Source: JBGRQA01 sp041725895 (GTDB taxonomy: Bacteria > Bacteroidota > Bacteroidia > Bacteroidales > Marinifilaceae). From it: a stretch of DNA of 64,000 nucleotides. Shown here piece by piece: positions 25,613 through 35,004 of this stretch. The notes beneath the pieces are model-generated. The model had not been told where the DNA came from. It worked only from the letters and a program-made list of their open reading frames with translations, and ran no database searches. How positions within the stretch are numbered: the stretch's first letter is position 1; every line of letters starts with the position of its first letter. Location: the NCBI GenBank assembly GCA_041725895.1, contig JBGRQA010000006.1, positions 1 to 64,000 on the forward strand, read 5' to 3'. Made by a program: the position numbers and the translations under genes.

Positions 25613-26968
25613 TTACTCAACAGTTACCGCCTTTAGATGATGTTTCTGAACAAAATCACACAGCACATTCTTTAATTTAGGGTAGCCAATTTCTTCCAGA
25701 TCGTAGTAAACCCGGGTAGTAGGCTTTTTAATATCAATGATACGATTCAAATCGATAGGCGTACCAATAATTACAGTTTCGCAATCCGAATTGTTGATTG
25801 TGGTTTCCAGGTCTTTCAACTGCTGCTCGGAATACCCCATGGCTGGAAGAATATTTCCAATATTTGGATAGATCTCATAAGTTTCCTTCAGCTTACCAAC
25901 CAGGAACGAACGAGCATCAATTTCTTCCTTAGCACCAAATTTTCGTGCAGCAATAGTTCCGGCACCAATTTTCATTTCACCGTGAGTTAAAGTTGGTCCA
26001 TCCTCTACGATCAGAACCTTCTTGTTGCGGATCAATTCGGGCTTATCAACAGTAATGGGTGATGCGCCATCAATAACGGTGCAATTAGGATTAGCATAAG
26101 CAATGCTCTCTCGTACAGTTTGAATACCTTCAGGAGCCGCAGAATCCATTTTATTAATAACAACCACATCAGCCATTCTAAGATTCACCTCACCCGGGTA
26201 GTAGCTCAATTCAGCTCCAGGACGGTGGGGATCGGCCACGGTAATGGTCAAGTCAGGCTTGTAGAAAGAGAAATCATTGTTTCCACCATCCCAAAGAATC
26301 ACATCACATCCATCAGGATCGTTTTCGGCAGCACGTACAATGGCTTCATAATCAACACCAGCATAAATAACATTTCCACGAGTTACATGAGGTTCGTATT
26401 CCTCCATTTCCTCAACAGTACAATTGTGGTGCTTCAGATCTTCAACTGTTGCAAAGCGCTGAACCTTTTGAGCAACCAAATTTCCGTAAGGCATAGGATG
26501 ACGAATGGCAATAACCTTCAGGCCCTGATTCATCAAGTTCTCGATTACCTTACGGGATGTTTGTGATTTACCACATCCGGTACGAGTAGCCACAACAGCA
26601 ATAACAGGTTTATTACTCTTAATCATGGTATCTCCAGGCCCTAACAAAACGAAATTCGCACCTGCAGCGTTCACAATAGAACTCACATTCATTACTGTCT
26701 GATAGGAAACATCAGAATAGGAGAATACGCAATCATCAATACAATGCTCCTTGATTAAACGAGCCAAATCTTCCTCGGCAAAAATGGGAATCCCATCGGG
26801 ATAAAGGGCTCCAGCCAGTTCTGCAGGATACTTACGTCCATCAATGTCTGGAATCTGAGCTGCGGTAAAAGCAACTACATTGTAATCCGAATTGTCGCGG
26901 TAATAGGTGTTGAAGTTGTGAAAATCACGACCGGCAGCACCGATAATAATGACATTTTTCTTTGCCAT
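25613..26968 (-). CDS. Cyclic 2,3-diphosphoglycerate synthase-like P-loop GTPase
   Basis: 451 residues. An N-terminal Rossmann-like region (VIIIGAAGRDFHNFN) is followed by a P-loop ATRTGCGKSQTS (127-138), then DVILWDGGNNDFSF and DVVVINKMDSA (NKxD-type base recognition). This layout is that of archaeal cyclic 2,3-diphosphoglycerate synthetase and its bacterial relatives. In archaea that enzyme makes the thermoprotectant cDPG, but bacterial members lack an established role. The gene stands alone, divergent from ACP phosphodiesterase. The family assignment is from memory of motifs; the reaction in this organism should not be assumed. Confidence 0.75.
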   Translation of the reverse strand: MAKKNVIIIGAAGRDFHNFNTYYRDNSDYNVVAFTAAQIPDIDGRKYPAELAGALYPDGIPIFAEEDLARLIKEHCIDDCVFSYSDVSYQTVMNVSSIVNAAGANFVLLGPGDTMIKSNKPVIAVVATRTGCGKSQTSRKVIENLMNQGLKVIAIRHPMPYGNLVAQKVQRFATVEDLKHHNCTVEEMEEYEPHVTRGNVIYAGVDYEAIVRAAENDPDGCDVILWDGGNNDFSFYKPDLTITVADPHRPGAELSYYPGEVNLRMADVVVINKMDSAAPEGIQTVRESIAYANPNCTVIDGASPITVDKPELIRNKKVLIVEDGPTLTHGEMKIGAGTIAARKFGAKEEIDARSFLVGKLKETYEIYPNIGNILPAMGYSEQQLKDLETTINNSDCETVIIGTPIDLNRIIDIKKPTTRVYYDLEEIGYPKLKNVLCDFVQKHHLKAVTVE

Positions 26969-27133
26969 AATTCCTCCTTGTTATAAATTAATAGTTAGAC
27001 AATGGTTTTAGTACCATAAAATTAGTGTTTTAAAGGAATTTTACTAATTTTATCGCCCTAACTTTCATGTTTTCAATCTGTTCCTAAACACTATTCAAAA
27101 ACTTGACTTTAAACATAAAACGTCGTAACTTAT

Positions 27134-27141
27134 TAAGTTTG
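27134..27141 (+). promoter_or_regulatory. Candidate -7 element for ACP phosphodiesterase
   Basis: TAAGTTTG fits the consensus but lies only 10 nt before the ATG, implying an almost leaderless mRNA. The nearest TTG (27103-27105) is 28 nt upstream. Weak call. Confidence 0.35.
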
Positions 27142-27151
27142 TTCTTTTCTT

Positions 27152-27775
27152 ATGAACTTTTTGGCCCATTTATACCTCTCAGGAGACTCCGATCCCGTTA
27201 AAATCGGGAATTTTATTGGTGATTACGTGAAAGGGAAGAAATACCTTAATTATCCTCTTGATATTCAGAAAGGCATCATTCTTCATCGTAGTATTGATCA
27301 TTTTACAGATTGTCATCCGATAGTGAGTGAAAGTTCCAATCGGTTTCGGGAGGGATACAATCGCTACTCAGGAGTTGTTGTAGATGTAATCTATGACCAT
27401 TTTTTGGCAAAAAACTGGCAGGAATATCACAGTAAAGAGCTGAAAAGCTTTACTACTTCAACCCACGAGGTATTAATCAAAAAATACCTTGTACTTCCCT
27501 TACGGGTAAAAAAATTCCTTCCCTTCCTAATAAAAAGTCGAAGACTGGAAAGTTATGCAACACTGGACGGTATACATCGTGCCCTGGAAATCATGAGCAA
27601 TCATACCACACTTCCTAACAAAGCTGATTATGCACTAAGCGTATTGGAAAGCCAATACGAGGCCCTGGAAGAAGAATTTAAAACATTCTTTCCCGACATA
27701 ATGGAAATGGTCCGAAAAGACCATGATATTACCTTAGAAGCTCCAGACGGTTGGCATCCAAACGAAGAAAAATAA
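27152..27775 (+). CDS. acpH: Acyl carrier protein phosphodiesterase (AcpH/DUF479)
   Basis: 207 residues, one all-helical domain of normal length. MNFLAHLYLSG at the N-terminus, GNFIGDYVKG, ILHRSIDHFTD and VVVDVIYDHFLAKNW are the family's metal-binding and core motifs (HD-like aspartates and histidines). The enzyme removes 4'-phosphopantetheine from ACP. Its last 47 bp overlap the end of the convergent rodA gene, with both reading frames intact. No terminator is seen between them. Confidence 0.9.
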   Translation: MNFLAHLYLSGDSDPVKIGNFIGDYVKGKKYLNYPLDIQKGIILHRSIDHFTDCHPIVSESSNRFREGYNRYSGVVVDVIYDHFLAKNWQEYHSKELKSFTTSTHEVLIKKYLVLPLRVKKFLPFLIKSRRLESYATLDGIHRALEIMSNHTTLPNKADYALSVLESQYEALEEEFKTFFPDIMEMVRKDHDITLEAPDGWHPNEEK

Positions 27776-29153
27776 ACAAAAGAATAGTAAACGACCAGAG
27801 GGAAGAACCTCCGTAGCTAAAAAATGGCAGAGGAATTCCAATAACAGGTGCCAGACCAATGGTCATGCCAATGTTTACGGCCATATGAAAGAAGAGGATA
27901 CATGCCACCCCATAGCCATAAATTCTACTAAAAGAGGATCGTTGTCGTTCGGCCAGGTAGACCAGCCGCAAAATCAATGTCAAAAAAAGCAGCATTACAG
28001 TTGAGGTTCCAATAAAGCCCCACTCCTCTCCTACTGTGCAGTATATAAAATCCGTACTCTGCTCTGGCACAAAATCAAATTTTGTTTGGGTCCCCTGCAG
28101 AAATCCTTTCCCACTGAATCCACCAGATCCAATGGCTATTTTCGACTGATTGACGTTGTATCCAGCTCCCAGAGGATCCGATTCGATACCTAGCAGTTCA
28201 TTAATCCTTTTCTGCTGGTGAGGCTCTAAAACACTGTCAAAAATATAGCCTACGGAGTAAGTGAAACCTATGCCTCCCAAAAGGAAAAACAATACCCAGG
28301 TAGCAAAACGAATTTTGTACTTATAAATCTTCACCAGAAAGGGAACGGTATTCAGTCCAATCGTTACCAAAAGCAATTGGTAATAGCTATAGTTCGCTCC
28401 AAACAAAGCATTAACACTCCAAACAAATCCAAAAACTACGAGTAAGGAAGCTAAAGCAATGCCTAGCGGTTTGAACTTATTGCCAAACAATTTTAAAGCC
28501 ACAAAAGCTCCCGCAAGCATCACCAAAAGAACGGTCAATTTACTCCACAGAAGCGTAAAAATAAACAGAAGTGCTGTCAATAAACCCAAAAACAGAATCC
28601 ATCCCGTTAACCCCTCCCGATACAACACCAGGAAAAAAACAGTATAAACCAATGCCGATCCGGTATCATTCTGCAATAGAATCAAAACTGCAGGAGTAAA
28701 AAGGATAATTCCTGATGTAACCAAAGATTTGAATCTATGGATTTTAAAATTGTATTGACTAAGGTACCTGGCAATAGCTAAATTAGTAGCAAATTTAGCA
28801 AACTCGGCAGGTTGAAAGCGCACAGGACCAAGCTGAAACCAGGAACGGGCACCATTAACTTCCCGCCCGAATAGCAGCACCGCAATCAGTAACAATATCA
28901 TAAATAAATAGGTGGGATAGGCAAAGGCGGAGTAAAATTTCCCCTCTACTATCAGGATAACAATTGCTATGAAAAAGGCAGCCCCAATCCACATCAATTG
29001 CTTTCCATATCGCTGAGAAATATCAAGAATACTCTGATGCTCCTCGTTGTACACTGCTGCATATATATTAACCCAGCCCAAAAAAACCAATACTACATAC
29101 AGAAATATGGTCCACCAGTCCAGATTTTTTAAAAGGTTTACTTTTCTTCTCAT
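27729..29153 (-). CDS. rodA: Rod-shape peptidoglycan polymerase RodA (SEDS family)
   Basis: 474 residues, about 10 or more hydrophobic segments. SEDS motifs are GARSWFQLGPVRFQPAEFAK and the C-terminal GIPLPFFSYGGSSL. GIESDPLGAGYNVNQSKIAIGSGG is the long periplasmic loop region. It is longer than E. coli RodA (370) because of extra membrane segments in the middle (about 190-290). It polymerises glycan strands with PBP2, whose gene lies 11 nt upstream. It is the last gene of purH-mreBCD-PBP2-rodA and overlaps acpH at its 3' end. Confidence 0.95.
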   Translation of the reverse strand: MRRKVNLLKNLDWWTIFLYVVLVFLGWVNIYAAVYNEEHQSILDISQRYGKQLMWIGAAFFIAIVILIVEGKFYSAFAYPTYLFMILLLIAVLLFGREVNGARSWFQLGPVRFQPAEFAKFATNLAIARYLSQYNFKIHRFKSLVTSGIILFTPAVLILLQNDTGSALVYTVFFLVLYREGLTGWILFLGLLTALLFIFTLLWSKLTVLLVMLAGAFVALKLFGNKFKPLGIALASLLVVFGFVWSVNALFGANYSYYQLLLVTIGLNTVPFLVKIYKYKIRFATWVLFFLLGGIGFTYSVGYIFDSVLEPHQQKRINELLGIESDPLGAGYNVNQSKIAIGSGGFSGKGFLQGTQTKFDFVPEQSTDFIYCTVGEEWGFIGTSTVMLLFLTLILRLVYLAERQRSSFSRIYGYGVACILFFHMAVNIGMTIGLAPVIGIPLPFFSYGGSSLWSFTILLFIFLRLDANRLELLR

Positions 29154-29164
29154 GCTATTTCAAA

Positions 29165-31024
29165 TCACCACTTTATAAATGGAGAGATTGGTTGTGGATT
29201 ATCAACCAAGTTGGCTCTCATCATGGTTCTTTCGATCCCTTTTCTGCGAGGGGATTCGATTTCTCCTTTCAAATATTTTTCAATCATCAATCCTGCAATA
29301 GGTGCCCCGTACCAAGATCCCCATTTCCCATTCTCTACATACACAACAAGTGCAATTTTTGGGGTTTCCCGGGGTGCAAATGCCACAAAGACAGAATGAT
29401 CAATCCCTTTATTGTTCTCTACCGTTCCAGTCTTCCCACAAACCCTTATACCTTCAATCGCAGCTGAAGTTCCTGTACTTCCGGCACCCCCCGAAACCAC
29501 CAACTCCATCCCATCAATTACAGGATCGAAATATAAGGGATCAATAGTTGTGTATTTTTTTTTGGTAAATGCGGAGTTAATTCCTCCTTCATCGCCAATA
29601 GACTTTACGATATGAGGCACATAATAGTACCCCCGATTGGCAATAGTAGCCACCATATTAGCCATCTGCAAAGGAGTAATCAAAAGCTCTCCCTGGCCTA
29701 TGGCAAGCGAAATCACATTCAATGACCTCCATTTGGCCGTACGGTATCTTTTACGATAAAATTCATTCGTTGGTACAGATCCCTTCAACTCATTGGAAAA
29801 ATCAGCCCCAAGCCGATCTCCAAACCCAAAGGAGCGAACATGATTTCTCCACACTTCAAATCCTTTTTGAACTGAACCATATTTGGGATTATCCAATAAG
29901 TTTCTGAACAGATAAGCGTAGTAAGCGTTACAGGAATGCTGTATTGAATGGCGCAAATCCAAGGGAGACTGATGGGAGTGACACCCCATAGTAAAACGCC
30001 CCACATGGTATCCATTATGGCATTCATAACGCGTATTTGGGGTAATAATCCCCTCCTGTAACCCGATTAAAGCGTTAACCATTTTAAAAATGGATCCAGG
30101 CGCATATTGCCCCATCATAGTCCGATCCAGAATTGGATTCACCGAATCACGCAACAGTGATAAATAATTTTTCCCAAAATCTCTACCGACAAGAAATTCA
30201 GGGTCATATCCCGGACTGGAAACCTTAGCCAAAATTTCTCCTGTAGAAGGTTCTATGGCAACAATACCACCTTTTTTGTTCTGCATCAAAAGTTCACCGT
30301 ACTCCTGAAGCTTGATATCGAGCGTCGTCTGTAATTTTTTCCCTACCACCGGCTCTTTGTCGTACTTGCCTCCTTTATAGGATCCCTTGATACGGTTGTG
30401 TACATCAACCAGAGAAACCGTTACTCCTTTTTGACCACGTAATACTTTTTCGTAGGAGTTTTCCACACCGGTTATCCCAATGTAATCCCCTTGCTTGTAA
30501 TACTTGTCTCTTCTGATATTTTTATCACTTACTTCGCGCAAATACCCCAAAACATGAGCAGCACTCTGACGTGGATATTTTCTAAGGGTCCTGGTCTGCA
30601 CAAAGAAACCAGGATACTTATAAAGTTTTTCAAGTAAAACAGCATAACTTTCAGCAGATAGCTGCTTCAAAAAAATGGAAGGTTTATAACGGGAATATCT
30701 TTTCGCTTTAGCGATTCGTTTGATAAGATCAGCTTGCTCCATTCCCAAAATCTGGCAAAATTCAATGGTATCAAATACCTCCAACTGCCGCGGAACAATC
30801 ATCAAATCGTAAGCTGCCTGATTGTAAACAAGCAGTTCCCCGTTACGATCGTAAATTAACCCCCGCGCAGGGTATTGAGTTATCTGCCGTTGAGAGTTGT
30901 TTTCTGCAGATAACTTATAGGTATCATCAGTAATCTGTAGGTTAAAGAGTCGAATCAAGAACAGGATAACGACTAAAACAAAAAGTCCACCGATGAGATA
31001 TTTTCGTTCGGAAAAATTATTCAT
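29165..31024 (-). CDS. mrdA: Penicillin-binding protein 2 (transpeptidase)
   Basis: 619 residues. A single N-terminal membrane anchor (about 9-27) is followed by the PBP dimerisation domain (PARGLIYDRNGELL) and the transpeptidase domain. Active-site motifs are S311-I-F-K314 (APGSIFKM), SCN in SIQHSCNAYY, and KTG in VCGKTGTVENN. PBP2 cross-links lateral-wall peptidoglycan with RodA. The gene lies between mreD (17-nt gap) and rodA, the standard elongasome order. Confidence 0.97.
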   Translation of the reverse strand: MNNFSERKYLIGGLFVLVVILFLIRLFNLQITDDTYKLSAENNSQRQITQYPARGLIYDRNGELLVYNQAAYDLMIVPRQLEVFDTIEFCQILGMEQADLIKRIAKAKRYSRYKPSIFLKQLSAESYAVLLEKLYKYPGFFVQTRTLRKYPRQSAAHVLGYLREVSDKNIRRDKYYKQGDYIGITGVENSYEKVLRGQKGVTVSLVDVHNRIKGSYKGGKYDKEPVVGKKLQTTLDIKLQEYGELLMQNKKGGIVAIEPSTGEILAKVSSPGYDPEFLVGRDFGKNYLSLLRDSVNPILDRTMMGQYAPGSIFKMVNALIGLQEGIITPNTRYECHNGYHVGRFTMGCHSHQSPLDLRHSIQHSCNAYYAYLFRNLLDNPKYGSVQKGFEVWRNHVRSFGFGDRLGADFSNELKGSVPTNEFYRKRYRTAKWRSLNVISLAIGQGELLITPLQMANMVATIANRGYYYVPHIVKSIGDEGGINSAFTKKKYTTIDPLYFDPVIDGMELVVSGGAGSTGTSAAIEGIRVCGKTGTVENNKGIDHSVFVAFAPRETPKIALVVYVENGKWGSWYGAPIAGLMIEKYLKGEIESPRRKGIERTMMRANLVDNPQPISPFIKW

Positions 31025-31041
31025 AAAACACAGTCACACTT

Positions 31042-31545
31042 CTACTTCTTAAACATGAAGAACTGACTAATAATAATTAAAATAAATGAAAAAACAACAC
31101 TTAACAGCGCTCTTCCCATGGTATCCAAGAAATTTGAAAAAGAGAAAACCTCAATAAAAAAGAGAAAGAGATGATGCGCTGTAATCAATATCAATGAATA
31201 CTTTAGAAACCATGAAATCCCAAGATGTTGAATTCCAGGCGAAGTACCAACTTCATATCCATCCCGTAGTGCGATAACATTTAACACATAGGGCCGAAGA
31301 AATGCCATAAACACGCAGGCTGAGGCGTGCATCCCCAAAGTACTGGTAAACATATCTATACTAACTCCCAAAAAAAAGCCTAGAAAAAGTAAAAGCCAAT
31401 TCGGTATTTCAAAGGGAAGCAACAAAATAAACAAAACATACATGTAGGGATTCAAATAACCATTCAATTGAACGTTATTCAACACCAAAACCTGTATCAA
31501 TACCAGGATTATAAATCTCAGAATATGTTTAGGAATATTTATCAT
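31042..31545 (-). CDS. mreD: Rod-shape-determining protein MreD
   Basis: 167 residues, five to six hydrophobic segments, matching MreD topology. The region LLLFLGFFLGVSIDMFTSTLGMHA is the recognisable conserved block. Identification relies on topology and on position: it overlaps the mreC stop by 4 nt and precedes the PBP2 gene. MreD is an inner-membrane elongasome component that binds MreC. Confidence 0.9.
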   Translation of the reverse strand: MINIPKHILRFIILVLIQVLVLNNVQLNGYLNPYMYVLFILLLPFEIPNWLLLFLGFFLGVSIDMFTSTLGMHASACVFMAFLRPYVLNVIALRDGYEVGTSPGIQHLGISWFLKYSLILITAHHLFLFFIEVFSFSNFLDTMGRALLSVVFSFILIIISQFFMFKK

Positions 31546-32372
31546 TTCTCCAATACATTATTTTCCAACTCCAAACGCTCCTCCTTTAATAAATCCCCAA
31601 CAACCTGAACATACGACAATTGCCTGAAATCTATGGAAAGATCTACACTTATATCGTGAAAGTTACCTCCTGTAGTTGATTTCACCTCACTTACTGTTCC
31701 GATCACCTTCCCTTCCGGGAAAATTGAGGAGTAACCACTGGTAACTATCGTATCTCCACGCGACACAACAACATGCGAAGGGATATGAGACAATTTTACC
31801 TTCCGGTAATCCTTTCCGTCCCATGACAAAGGACCGTAGTAATTATTTTTTCGGATTTTAGCCGAAATATTCAACCGATGATTAAGCAGAGAAATAACAG
31901 TAGAATAGTTTTGAGAAACACTTAAAACCATCCCTACGATGCCTTTATCAGTAACCACAGCCATCTCTGGAGTAATTCCCTGAAGACTTCCCTTATTTAT
32001 GGTAACATAATTGAGTTGCTTATTAACAGAGTTGTTAATAACCCGTGCCCATCGGTAGACATATTGCTGCTGATACAAGGTATCCACAAAACGAAAGGAG
32101 GAATCAACTGAGAGCTTGTAGGATTCCTCCAACAAATTATGCAGTCGGGCATTCTCTTTTGCAAGCTCCTCATTTACTCTGGCAAGTGACAAATAATCTC
32201 CTATCGAACTAACGCTATTGTAAATACCACCACTTAAAGCATTGCTCGAATTTAGAAACTTAGCCTTCTGATAGTTATTGTTCCTCACCAATAGGGCAAC
32301 ACAAATAACTTCTAAAAAAATGAAGAGGATCGTGAAATGAAATCGAACTATAAAACTTATTAAATTCTTCAT
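31542..32372 (-). CDS. mreC: Rod-shape-determining protein MreC
   Basis: 276 residues. One N-terminal membrane segment (about 9-28) is followed by a coiled coil (about 60-85, ARVNEELAKENARLHNLL). The double beta-barrel periplasmic domain has NKGSLQGITPEMAVV, GIVGMVLSVSQNYSTV and VVSRGDTIVTSGYSSIFPEG motifs typical of MreC. It links MreB to PBP2. Between mreB and this start (49 nt) lies a terminator-like hairpin (32407-32444), so expression may be lower than that of mreB. Confidence 0.95.
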   Translation of the reverse strand: MKNLISFIVRFHFTILFIFLEVICVALLVRNNNYQKAKFLNSSNALSGGIYNSVSSIGDYLSLARVNEELAKENARLHNLLEESYKLSVDSSFRFVDTLYQQQYVYRWARVINNSVNKQLNYVTINKGSLQGITPEMAVVTDKGIVGMVLSVSQNYSTVISLLNHRLNISAKIRKNNYYGPLSWDGKDYRKVKLSHIPSHVVVSRGDTIVTSGYSSIFPEGKVIGTVSEVKSTTGGNFHDISVDLSIDFRQLSYVQVVGDLLKEERLELENNVLEK

Positions 32373-32406
32373 CTAAAAAACACAATCCAGTTTTGTAATT
32401 AAAAAG

Positions 32407-32444
32407 AATTCTCTTCCCTGATTAACGCATCAGGAAAGAGAATT
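32407..32444 (-). terminator. Terminator-like attenuator between mreB and mreC
   Basis: On the minus strand a 16-bp stem (32444-32429 with 32422-32407, one mismatch or wobble) encloses a 6-nt loop that contains most of the mreB TAA stop. A T run follows (32405-32401). The structure is a good intrinsic terminator placed inside an operon, so partial read-through is expected. Confidence 0.7.
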
Positions 32445-33444
32445 TTTCAACATTTTTAAGTGATATTCCTGTTCCTCTTGCCACCGCCCGCAATGGATCT
32501 TCAGCAATATGGAAAGGAATATTAATCTTTTCTGTCAATCGTTTATCCAATCCACGAAGGAGTGCTCCCCCTCCGGCAAGATAGATACCACGATTCACAA
32601 TATCAGCGTAAAGTTCAGGAGGAGTCTGCTCCAGTGCACTTAAAATTGCAATCTCAATTTTGGAAATTGATTTCTCAAGGCAATGAGAGATTTCCTGATA
32701 GGAAACAGGCACCTCTATTGGCAAGGCAGTCATCTGATTGGGTCCCTGAACACGATAATCCGCTGGTGGATCCTCTAGCTCAGAAAGAGCGGAACCAACA
32801 TGTATCTTGATCTCTTCTGCAGTTCGTTCCCCGATTTTGATATTGTGCTGATGACGCATGTACTCCTGAATGTCCGAGGTCAAATCATCACCGGCCAAAC
32901 GAATGGATTTGTTGGTCACGATACCACCCAGTGAAATCACAGCAATCTCGGTAGTACCTCCACCTATATCAACCACCATATTTCCTTCGGGAGCTTCAAC
33001 GTCGATTCCGATACCAATGGCCGCAGCCATTGGTTCGTATATCATGTAAACATCCCTTCCTCCAGCATGCTCCGCGGAATCACGTACGGCACGCATTTCT
33101 ACCTCTGTACTCCCCGAAGGAATACAGATAACCATTCGAAGAGATGGAGGAAAAAGACGAGGCTTTTTGTTTATCATTTTGATCATCCCACGGATCATCT
33201 GCTCTGCAGCATTAAAGTCGGCAATCACCCCGTCACGCAACGGACGAATGGTTCGCAGATTATCGTGGGTCTTTCCTTGCATTTGGCGAGCCTTCTCACC
33301 AATTGCCACCATCTTTTCAGAACGGCGGTCCAGAGCTACAATCGAGGGCTCATCCACCACAATTTTATCATTATGAATGATAATTGTGTTGGCAGTCCCC
33401 AAGTCCATTGCAATCTCCTGGGTTAAGAATGAAAAAAATCCCAT
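32422..33444 (-). CDS. mreB: Rod-shape-determining actin homologue MreB
   Basis: 340 residues, full length. The actin-fold nucleotide motifs are present: MDLGTANTIIIHNDKIVVDEPS (phosphate 1, given here in part), NMVVDIGGGTTEIAVIS (phosphate 2) and GIYLAGGGALLRGLDK (adenosine). The amphipathic membrane-binding N-terminus starts MGFFSFLTQE. MreB filaments orient the elongasome. It follows purH after 27 nt. Its last codons form the left side of the attenuator hairpin. Confidence 0.98.
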   Translation of the reverse strand: MGFFSFLTQEIAMDLGTANTIIIHNDKIVVDEPSIVALDRRSEKMVAIGEKARQMQGKTHDNLRTIRPLRDGVIADFNAAEQMIRGMIKMINKKPRLFPPSLRMVICIPSGSTEVEMRAVRDSAEHAGGRDVYMIYEPMAAAIGIGIDVEAPEGNMVVDIGGGTTEIAVISLGGIVTNKSIRLAGDDLTSDIQEYMRHQHNIKIGERTAEEIKIHVGSALSELEDPPADYRVQGPNQMTALPIEVPVSYQEISHCLEKSISKIEIAILSALEQTPPELYADIVNRGIYLAGGGALLRGLDKRLTEKINIPFHIAEDPLRAVARGTGISLKNVEKFSFLMR

Positions 33445-33471
33445 ATAGTAACTCTAATCTTTTAATTCTAA

Positions 33472-35004
33472 TTAATGTTTAAAATGTCTCATCCCGGTAA
33501 ACACCATTGCCATGCCATGTTTATTGGCAGCGTCGATGGATTCCTGGTCGCGGATGGAACCTCCGGGGTGAATAATGGCGGTAATTCCTGCTTTGTGAGC
33601 AGCTTCCACACAATCCGCAAATGGGAAGAAAGCATCCGATGCCATAACACTTCCGGCAATTCTTTCTCCTCCCTGACGAATGGCATTCTCCAAAGCCCAA
33701 ATCCGACTCACCTGTCCTGGTCCAACACCTGTTGTAGTCTTATCTTTAGCAATGGCTATACCGTTCGATTTAGCATGCTTAACTGTCTTCCATGCAAACA
33801 TCAAATCTTCCATTTCCTTCTCAGTCGGCTGACGATCAGTAGCAACTTTAACCTCCCCTTCGATCAAGGCATTATCCAATTCCTGCATCAACAATCCCCC
33901 TAAAACGGTTTTTGCCTTAAAGGTAGGATAATCATTCTTCAAAATCTCAGGAAGTTCCAACAGACGAAGATTTTTCTTCTTGGTCAACACCTCCAAAGCC
34001 TCAGCACTAAAGGAAGGAGCAACAATAACTTCCAGGAAAATTTTACTCATGATTTGAGCGGTCGCAGCATCAATCTCCCGATTGGAAGCCACGATTCCTC
34101 CGTAAATGGAAACAGGATCTGCATCGTAAGCTTTCTGGAAAGCTTCCGCAATAGTTTCAGCGCTACCAATTCCACAAGGGTTTGCATGTTTAGCTGCCAC
34201 AATTGTTGGCTCCTGAAACTCTTTAAGTGTTTCAAGTGCTCCATCGGTATCTCCAATATTATTATAAGACAATTCCTTACCATGAATTTTTTTGGCTGCA
34301 GTCAAAGTCCCTTCCGTATCTTTTATCTGAGTGTAGAAAGCAGCTTTCTGGTGTGGATTTTCACCGTAACGCAGATCCTGCTTCTTTTCGTAAGTCAATG
34401 TAATTGTATCAGGCGAAGTGATACCTAACTTACTATTAAAATAGTTCGAGATTAAAGTATCGTAATGTGAAGTGTGCTGGAAAACTTTAGCTGCCAAGTA
34501 CTCCTTCGTTTCAGCAGATGTATCACCGTCAGCTTTCAATTCTTCAATCACCCGGTTGTAATCCGCAGGATCGGTAATAACAGAAACAAAGTTGTAATTT
34601 TTAGCAGCAGCCCGAATCATGGTAGGACCACCTATATCAATATTTTCAATAATTTCTTCGTGACTTACACCTGGTTTCAGAACCGTTTCCTTAAAAGGAT
34701 ACAGATTACAAACCACAATATCAATTGGTTCAATATTCAGTTGCTTCATCTGGGCCTGATGAGCTTCGTTGTCCCGAATGGCAAGAATTCCTCCCTCAAC
34801 ATTGGGATGAAGGGTTTTAACCCGCCCATCGAAACACTCTGGGAATTGAGTCAAATCGGAAATATCCATCACCTTAATTCCGACTTCGTTTAACTTTTTA
34901 GAAGTACCTCCTGTGGAAATAATTTCCCAACCCAGGGCAGTTAATTCTTTGGCAAACTCGACAATATTCGTCTTATCAAAAACACTGATCAGCGCTCGCT
35001 TCAT
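33472..35004 (-). CDS. purH: Bifunctional AICAR formyltransferase/IMP cyclohydrolase
   Basis: 510 residues from MKRALISVFDKT (ATG at 35004). The frame stays open 87 nt further but the added residues lack family similarity. The N-terminal IMP cyclohydrolase (about 1-190) has ISTGGTSKKL and FDGRVKTLHPN; the AICAR transformylase domain has KHANPCGIG and the C-terminal FPFADCVE and IHPGGSIRD motifs. It catalyses the last two steps of IMP synthesis. It heads the mre operon, an arrangement known in other Bacteroidota, from a -7 element about 130 nt upstream. Confidence 0.96.
   Translation of the reverse strand: MKRALISVFDKTNIVEFAKELTALGWEIISTGGTSKKLNEVGIKVMDISDLTQFPECFDGRVKTLHPNVEGGILAIRDNEAHQAQMKQLNIEPIDIVVCNLYPFKETVLKPGVSHEEIIENIDIGGPTMIRAAAKNYNFVSVITDPADYNRVIEELKADGDTSAETKEYLAAKVFQHTSHYDTLISNYFNSKLGITSPDTITLTYEKKQDLRYGENPHQKAAFYTQIKDTEGTLTAAKKIHGKELSYNNIGDTDGALETLKEFQEPTIVAAKHANPCGIGSAETIAEAFQKAYDADPVSIYGGIVASNREIDAATAQIMSKIFLEVIVAPSFSAEALEVLTKKKNLRLLELPEILKNDYPTFKAKTVLGGLLMQELDNALIEGEVKVATDRQPTEKEMEDLMFAWKTVKHAKSNGIAIAKDKTTTGVGPGQVSRIWALENAIRQGGERIAGSVMASDAFFPFADCVEAAHKAGITAIIHPGGSIRDQESIDAANKHGMAMVFTGMRHFKH

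Noticed and set aside
26120..26566. Open frame of 148 codons on the plus strand
   Set aside because: Antisense shadow of the cDPGS-like GTPase gene.
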